Part shown: piece after piece, positions 56,171 through 60,505 of the stretch
How positions within the stretch are numbered: the stretch's first letter is position 1
Layout of the letters: each line of letters begins with the position of its first letter
Source of the DNA: Candidatus Gastranaerophilales bacterium
GTDB taxonomy: Bacteria > Cyanobacteriota > Vampirovibrionia > Gastranaerophilales > Gastranaerophilaceae
NCBI GenBank assembly: GCA_944322975.1
Contig: CALUQS010000018.1
Location: forward strand, 1-60,505
Reading direction: 5' to 3'
DNA length: 60,505 bases
Made by a program: the position numbers and the translations under genes
Notes under the pieces: model-generated
What the model saw: only the letters and a program-made list of their open reading frames with translations
What the model was told of the DNA's origin: nothing
Database searches by the model: none

Positions 56171-56216
56171 ACACAAATATTACACAAAAAAATAAAAAAC
56201 GCGCCCGGAGACTCTG
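56171..56216. repeat. Right copy of the 45-bp direct repeat
   Basis: Matches 55768-55812 (ACACAAATATTACACAAAAA and following) and runs into the first 132-bp unit. Confidence 0.75.
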
Positions 56217-56463
56217 CCGAGCAAAACAATCCTGTGAATTGTTTTGCGAGAGGTAGAACCCCCGTATTTTGCGACAGCAAAATATTGGGGTGCGAATCCC
56301 TTATTCTGACAATTTATAGAAAGCAAGAAAACGCGCCCGGAGACTCTGCCGAGCAAAACAATCCTGTGAATTGTTTTGCGAGAGGTAGAACCCCCGTATT
56401 TTGCGACAGCAAAATATTGGGGTTCGAATCCCTTATTCTGACAATTTATAGAAAGCAAGAAAA

Positions 56464-56464
<1 letters not shown>
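56201..56464. repeat. Two tandem 132-bp units carrying tRNA-Arg-derived ends and hairpins
   Basis: Units 56201-56332 and 56333-56464 differ at one visible base (56292 G versus 56424 T). Each starts with GCGCCCGGAG, the complement of the tRNA-Arg 3' end, then a hairpin unit (56211-56256 and 56343-56388; stem GCAAAACAAT-N7-ATTGTTTTGC between ACTCTGCCG and GAGAGGTAG), then AACCCCCG. A second imperfect hairpin follows, then GGGGTTCGAATCCC (exact in the second unit), the inverse of the T-arm. The long frame across it (56144-56638) is not a gene. Confidence 0.85.
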
Positions 56465-56537
<73 letters not shown>

Positions 56538-56550
56538 ATTATTTAATTGT

Positions 56551-56627
56551 CACTTGCGCGTTTGGTAGCCAAACTTTATTGGAATCCGCAAGCTTAACGC
56601 TTGCTTTGTCAACCGGGCTACGGGCGC
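56551..56627 (-). pseudogene. Degenerate tRNA-Arg copy
   Basis: On the minus strand it begins GCGCCCGTAGCCCGGTTG, matching the tRNA-Arg 5' end. A GCAAGC-TTAAC-GCTTGC hairpin interrupts it. An anticodon-arm-like GTTTGGCTACCAAAC follows with three loop bases missing (loop GAA lost). The 3' half is not recognisable. Confidence 0.65.
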
Positions 56628-56673
56628 ATCTGTTTTGAATTATATAATATAAATATTTTTTATCAAGCATATA

Positions 56674-56716
56674 AAAAAGCTCTGTACAAAAACAAAACTT
56701 TTAGACAGAGCTTTTT
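56674..56716. terminator. Bidirectional terminator after the AIM24 gene
   Basis: AAAAAGCTCTGT pairs with ACAGAGCTTTTT across a 19-nt loop, with T runs on both strands. It insulates AIM24 from the tRNA locus. Confidence 0.75.
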
Positions 56717-56733
56717 GTATGGATACAATAATA

Positions 56734-57441
56734 CTATTCTGCTGCATAAACAGGATAAACAAAACTGCCTGGCTGCACTATAACAAAACCGTCGCCTTCA
56801 AATTTCATCTGTATAGAATCCCCGCTGCCTCTGCCTATAAGTGTTTTGACAGAAATATCAGTCTTGAAACTTGTTTTTAATGCTGCTGACCACGCAACAG
56901 TTGAGCTTGGGTCAGTCATAACCTGACATCCTTGAACAACACGCAATGTTAAAGGTTCATACATTGTTGTTACAGCAAGCATACCATCCCCGGAGATTTC
57001 AACATTTGTCAAGCCTCCTGCCATCATTGATGATATTTTCATCAATTTTATATCCCATTTTAATGAGGATTCAAAAGCTAGTATATTACCACCGTTAACT
57101 ATTAAAGAATCATTCTTTAAATTTAATATAGAAATCTTTTTACCCTCATCAGCAATATAAAGTTTGCCAGTACCTTTAGCTTTTACAAGGTTTCCGCTTT
57201 CTCCGGTCACAAACCTTTTCATAACTGTTTTAATACCATGTTCAAAAAGATCTTCCATTGTGAATTTGATATCACCGGTATATGCAATCATTGCACCCTT
57301 TTTTATCCAGGCAAGATTATCAGACAGATTAATTTCCATAATCCTCTGAGTTTCCTGTTCAAAAAAGCCTTCGTTTTTATCTTTTTGAGAAGTAGAATTT
57401 ACAAATTCTTCCAAACTATAACGGACAATTTCTGTTGACAT
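56734..57441 (-). CDS. AIM24 family protein
   Basis: 235 aa. GAMIAYTGDIKF, GTGKLYIADEGKKI, LAFESSLKWDI, and the late GSGDSIQMKFEGDGFVIVQP are typical of AIM24 (TRAP-like beta sandwich). Bacterial members are of unknown function; the yeast protein is mitochondrial. No signal or membrane segment. Monocistronic with its own terminator. Confidence 0.88.
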   Translation of the reverse strand: MSTEIVRYSLEEFVNSTSQKDKNEGFFEQETQRIMEINLSDNLAWIKKGAMIAYTGDIKFTMEDLFEHGIKTVMKRFVTGESGNLVKAKGTGKLYIADEGKKISILNLKNDSLIVNGGNILAFESSLKWDIKLMKISSMMAGGLTNVEISGDGMLAVTTMYEPLTLRVVQGCQVMTDPSSTVAWSAALKTSFKTDISVKTLIGRGSGDSIQMKFEGDGFVIVQPGSFVYPVYAAE

Positions 57442-57561
57442 ATAACACTCCTTCTTTTCTAATCGTTAAATTATAATATATTTATTATAGTCAGTATACA
57501 ACATTTGGCATTTATTTTATGATAAATTAATTAAAGATTTACTTATCAAAAGGGATAAAAA

Positions 57562-58506
57562 ATGAACGATAATTATGAAAAGTTTTTTAATACAGAACCG
57601 GTTGCATTGAAATATGGCGAAAACCCTCACCAAAAGGGTTTCTTCTACAAAACAGAAGGCTCCGCCGATATGGAAAATTTAAGCGATATAGAACTTTCTT
57701 ATAACAATCTGCTTGACATAAACTGTGCCGTAAAAATTGCTGCGGAGTTTTTCGACGTAAATGCAGCCGTAATAGTTAAACATAATACCCCCTCCGGTGT
57801 TGCACTTGGCAAATCATTAAACGAAGCCTACTTAAAAGCTTTTGATACAGACCCGATAAGTACTTTCGGAGCTGTTATCGCTTTTTCAAAACCAATAGAT
57901 AAAGAAATAGCAAAACACGCATCATCTGTTTGTCTTGATGCTGTTATTGCACCTGATTTTGAAGATGGAGCAGAAGAAATACTTAAAAATAACAAAGAAT
58001 TGAGAATTATCAAACTCAATACTTCGCTAAAACAAATAAGAACTATGCAAGAACAGGAAATTCATATTACTCCGTTCGGAACCCTTGTTCAGGAAACAGA
58101 CACCAAAGAACTGGATAAAGACACTTTTAAAGTTGCAACAAAAACAAAACCCGATGCCGAAATGATAGAAGATATGGTTTTTGCATGGAAAATCGCAAAA
58201 CATGTTAAAACAAATGCGGTTGTTATTGCTAAAGATTTTAAAACACTTTCTATAGTCGGCGGTCAGACAAGCCGCATTGATGCAGTAGAAACTGCTCTTA
58301 ACAGAGCCTGCGACGGAGCTAAAAAGGCTGTTATTGCTTGTGACGGTTTTATTCCCTCAATAGACAGTATTCAAGCAGCAGCCCAATGCAGAATATCAGG
58401 GATTATACAAACAGGCGGCGCCCCAAAAGCAAAAGAAATTACAGCCTGCGCCGACAAATATGAAATCGCAATGATTACTACAGGCATAAGACATTACAAA
58501 CATTAA
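57562..58506 (+). CDS. Stand-alone AICAR transformylase (C-terminal PurH domain)
   Basis: 314 aa. It starts at YGENPHQKGFFY, which in full-length PurH (about 515 aa) marks the beginning of the formyltransferase domain. K73-H74 in VKHNTPSGVA and the ending TTGIRHYKH are active-site motifs, and SFTF-like segments are replaced by TSRIDAVETAL. AAGGGA before ATG 57562 shows this is the true start, not a truncation by the assembly. The N-terminal IMP cyclohydrolase (MGS-fold) domain is absent. It would convert AICAR to FAICAR, leaving ring closure to another gene. Confidence 0.88.
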   Translation: MNDNYEKFFNTEPVALKYGENPHQKGFFYKTEGSADMENLSDIELSYNNLLDINCAVKIAAEFFDVNAAVIVKHNTPSGVALGKSLNEAYLKAFDTDPISTFGAVIAFSKPIDKEIAKHASSVCLDAVIAPDFEDGAEEILKNNKELRIIKLNTSLKQIRTMQEQEIHITPFGTLVQETDTKELDKDTFKVATKTKPDAEMIEDMVFAWKIAKHVKTNAVVIAKDFKTLSIVGGQTSRIDAVETALNRACDGAKKAVIACDGFIPSIDSIQAAAQCRISGIIQTGGAPKAKEITACADKYEIAMITTGIRHYKH

Positions 58507-58534
58507 TAACATCATTGCCCAAAAGGATTTTACA

Positions 58535-59716
58535 ATGGACACAGACAAACAGTTACAGGAAAACAAAAAAGCCGTAATCTGGCTTACGTTAGGCCATGGC
58601 ATGGCCGACAGCTATTCAGGGTTTATAAACCCTATTTTGCCGTTTATTGTTGCAAACATAGGCTCTACTCTGGCAATGGCAACATGTGCAATGAGTGCAT
58701 CGCAGTTGTTTTCTTCTATGATGCAGCCTGTTTTTGGTTTTATTGCGGACAAATGGAGAAAAAGATTTTTTATATTCTGGGGCATAATTATGGCGTCAGT
58801 ATTTTTGTCCTTATCCGGACTTGTCCATAACATCTGGCAGCTTGCTTTATGCTTGATTTTAGGCGGAGTCGGTGTGGGATTTTATCACCCGCAGGCAACA
58901 GGTTTTGTTGTACGCTACAGCGGAAAAAATCTTGCAAAAAATATGAGTATATTCATTGCCGCAGGCACAATAGGATATTCAATCGGACCAATTATTTCTT
59001 CAACAATTACACAGTTTTTTGGAATAACAAAAATGCCTTTTGCTGCAACATGGGGAATAATTTTTGCGCTGCTTGGTTTTTTATGTGTTCCTAAGATAAG
59101 CAACCATCCGGCTCCTCAAAATACAACCTCTTTTAAAACAGCTCTATGGGATATTTTTAAAAATAAAACTGTACGAATTTTAATAATGGTATCCGCGCTG
59201 AAATCACTTGTTACCTCAAGCTTTAGCGTATTATTACCCTTCTACTGGAAGGAACTAGGTTACAGTGCGTTTCAGATAGGTATTGCTGTATTTTTATTTT
59301 TGACGGTAGGTGCTCTTGGCACATATTTGAGCAGTAAATATGAAAAGCTTATCGGCTACAAAAATGTGTTTTACACTTCTTTAATCGCACCGTTTATACT
59401 TACAGTAATTTTTGTCAGCCTTTTAAAGCTGGCGCCCGTATTATCTTTTATACTTTTTATTTTAACAGGCTTTGTCACTATGCTTTCTGTATCAATAAAC
59501 ATGGTTATGGCGCAAAAAACAATGCCCCGGTACAAAAGTATGATATCCGGCTTTATCGGCGGTTTCAGCTGGGGTGTTGTAGGGGTGCTGCTGCCTTTAA
59601 TCGGTTTTATTGCCCAGAATATCGGTATTATTAAAGTGCTTGTGATAATTTCATTTATCCCTGTTGTCTTGTCTTATTTTGTAAAATATCTCCCTGAAAA
59701 ACAATATCAAGACTAA
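58535..59716 (+). CDS. MFS transporter, fosmidomycin-resistance (Fsr) like
   Basis: 393 aa with about twelve hydrophobic segments. LGHGMADSYSGFINPILPFI at the first helix, QPVFGFIADKWRKR (MFS motif A) and GVGVGFYHPQATGFV are typical of Fsr-type exporters. Probably exports a small molecule by proton antiport; drug specificity is not proven. It begins 28 bp after the AICAR transformylase gene with AAAAGGA as RBS and may be cotranscribed. Confidence 0.88.
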   Translation: MDTDKQLQENKKAVIWLTLGHGMADSYSGFINPILPFIVANIGSTLAMATCAMSASQLFSSMMQPVFGFIADKWRKRFFIFWGIIMASVFLSLSGLVHNIWQLALCLILGGVGVGFYHPQATGFVVRYSGKNLAKNMSIFIAAGTIGYSIGPIISSTITQFFGITKMPFAATWGIIFALLGFLCVPKISNHPAPQNTTSFKTALWDIFKNKTVRILIMVSALKSLVTSSFSVLLPFYWKELGYSAFQIGIAVFLFLTVGALGTYLSSKYEKLIGYKNVFYTSLIAPFILTVIFVSLLKLAPVLSFILFILTGFVTMLSVSINMVMAQKTMPRYKSMISGFIGGFSWGVVGVLLPLIGFIAQNIGIIKVLVIISFIPVVLSYFVKYLPEKQYQD

Positions 59717-59810
59717 AATAAAGAAAAGAATTGTAAAGATACAGCAATTCAGTAGCAAAAAAATTTTATTACAAATTTATAATGAATGTATACAACATAA
59801 GGAGAATGAC

Positions 59811-60242
59811 ATGCCTATCCCTGCAATATCTTTCGGACAAACAGGAGCAACAACCAACAGCAATAAACAAGAAAAATCAAAAATAGGCGGCTATGCAGGC
59901 TCCGGCGCCGGTACAGCTTTTTCTGCATATAAAATTATTAAAACTATCAAAGCAACCAACAAAAATATGCCGGAGACTATTGAAAGATTAAAAGATATTT
60001 ACCAAAAAGCAGGCGGAGAAGAAATACTGAAAATGACAGAAGAACAGTATGTTTCAGGAGCGGTAAAAGTAGGGAAAGTAGCAGGAGGCATAATGATGGG
60101 TGTCTTGACTGCAATAACTGTCGGGCTTGGCTTCGGATTAGGCAAAATCGTGGATAAAATAATCAACAACAGAAGAGAAAAAGCGGCTGCTAAAACTGAA
60201 GAAAAACCGCAAACAGCACAACAGGACGCCCCAAAAGCATAA
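59811..60242 (+). CDS. Hypothetical protein with N-terminal ISFG motif and glycine-zipper segment
   Basis: 143 aa. MPIPAISFGQ at the start, then GGYAGSGAGTAFSAYKIIK, and a hydrophobic glycine-rich helix (GGIMMGVLTAITVGLGFGLG) at about 92-111 followed by a basic helix and an Ala/Gln-rich tail. RBS AAGGAGA. The zipper plus charged tail resembles the protein at 45524-46180. Probably membrane-inserting; family unknown. Confidence 0.68.
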   Translation: MPIPAISFGQTGATTNSNKQEKSKIGGYAGSGAGTAFSAYKIIKTIKATNKNMPETIERLKDIYQKAGGEEILKMTEEQYVSGAVKVGKVAGGIMMGVLTAITVGLGFGLGKIVDKIINNRREKAAAKTEEKPQTAQQDAPKA

Positions 60243-60290
60243 ATTCTATTAATTTCATATAGTCAACTGACCCCGATATAATAACTGTAC

Positions 60291-60326
60291 GCCCTCTGGT
60301 ACAAGCGAGGTCACACTCAGACATAT
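60291..60326. repeat. 36-bp dispersed repeat, copy 2
   Basis: GTACAAGCGAGGTC, then ACACTCAGACATAT; matches 56106-56142. It stands between a gene end and a terminator, with no hairpin family member beside it. Confidence 0.75.
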
Positions 60327-60330
60327 AAAC

Positions 60331-60377
60331 AAACAAAAACAGGTACAATATTAAAAATTGTTACCTGTTTTTTGTTT
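60331..60377 (+). terminator. Terminator after the last hypothetical gene
   Basis: AAAACAGGTA-CAAT pairs with ATTG-TTACCTGTTTT around a 7-nt loop, followed by a T-rich tract. Confidence 0.8.
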
Positions 60378-60419
60378 TCAGGGTTGATTTTTGGTTTTGT
60401 TTAAAATAATATAATTCAT

Positions 60420-60505
60420 ACGAACCGCAGACAACAGGCGGGGGCTGGCGAAGGGCTGCAAAGGCAGTTGATGCGATGGTTGATGAAACAATCAAAACAA
60501 CGGCT
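60420..60505. other. Unassigned GC-richer edge sequence
   Basis: From about 60420 the composition changes abruptly to GC-rich (GCAGACAACAGGCGGGGGCT). One frame stays open to the edge and could encode the start of a protein (MVDETIKTTA from ATG 60476), but no clear RBS supports it. It may also be the 5' part of an RNA gene. Cut by the window. Confidence 0.3.

Noticed and set aside
57600-58506. Truncated purH pseudogene
   Set aside because: The frame has its own RBS and start at the domain boundary and keeps active-site motifs, so it is treated as an intact single-domain gene.

Overview
The window is an AT-rich, gene-dense bacterial chromosome segment. The gene set points to a Gram-negative-type relative of Cyanobacteria, most likely a gut member of Candidatus Gastranaerophilales (Vampirovibrionia/Melainabacteria). 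The evidence is kdsA (Kdo synthesis, hence LPS), a DUF3326 protein otherwise familiar from cyanobacteria, type IV pilin-like proteins starting K-A-F-T-L-A-E, PilT, and many lineage-type hypothetical proteins with an N-terminal I-S-F-G/K motif. The placement is inference from protein content; no rRNA is present.

Layout. 1-5.4 kb: end of a surface-polysaccharide cluster (GT-like fragment, FkbM methyltransferase, GT2-GtrA, GT39-like membrane protein, UDP-glucose dehydrogenase) closed by a terminator. 5.5-8.7 kb: a large SF1 helicase with a C-terminal nuclease-like domain. 8.7-13.5 kb: ald, pyrF, a class A PBP and a small hypothetical gene. 13.5-20.1 kb: minus-strand block with two pilin-like proteins, an HDOD protein, ftsX-ftsE-wecG/tagA, DUF3326 and a metallo-hydrolase. 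20.2-25.3 kb: HD-GYP, trmFO, nadK, recN and a small membrane protein. 25.6-38.3 kb: glycogen-synthase-like enzyme, cation exchanger, aroF plus a sugar nucleotidyltransferase, YhaM-like exonuclease, HAD phosphatase, YihY, NrnA, a FliA/WhiG-type sigma factor, ffh and rpsP. 38.7-46.2 kb: lineage-type genes, including a regulator with four GntR-like winged helices, a HExxH protein, a histidine kinase/receiver pair, an SLT transglycosylase and several very small ORFs. 46.3-55.6 kb: yidD, era, prfA, pilT, kdsA, pheS, GNAT, radical SAM, zinc-ribbon, pnuC, DUF1848. 55.6-56.6 kb: a non-coding repeat cluster beside tRNA-Arg. 56.7-60.5 kb: AIM24, a stand-alone AICAR transformylase, an Fsr-like MFS transporter, a hypothetical protein, a terminator and an unassigned GC-richer edge.

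Most genes are housekeeping and sit in short operons with ATGA or TAATG overlaps and strong hairpin terminators. The strongest unusual signals are: a family of hairpins at 55.86-56.39 kb that keep fixed flanks (CTCTGCC...GAGAGGTAG) while the stem sequence changes with pairing preserved; a 132-bp tandem duplication carrying tRNA-Arg 3'-end pieces; the four-winged-helix regulator; consensus -10 boxes exactly 6 nt before ATG at three genes (leaderless mRNA); the helicase-nuclease; and a PurH reduced to its C-terminal domain. Calls come from reading the sequence; no database search was run.
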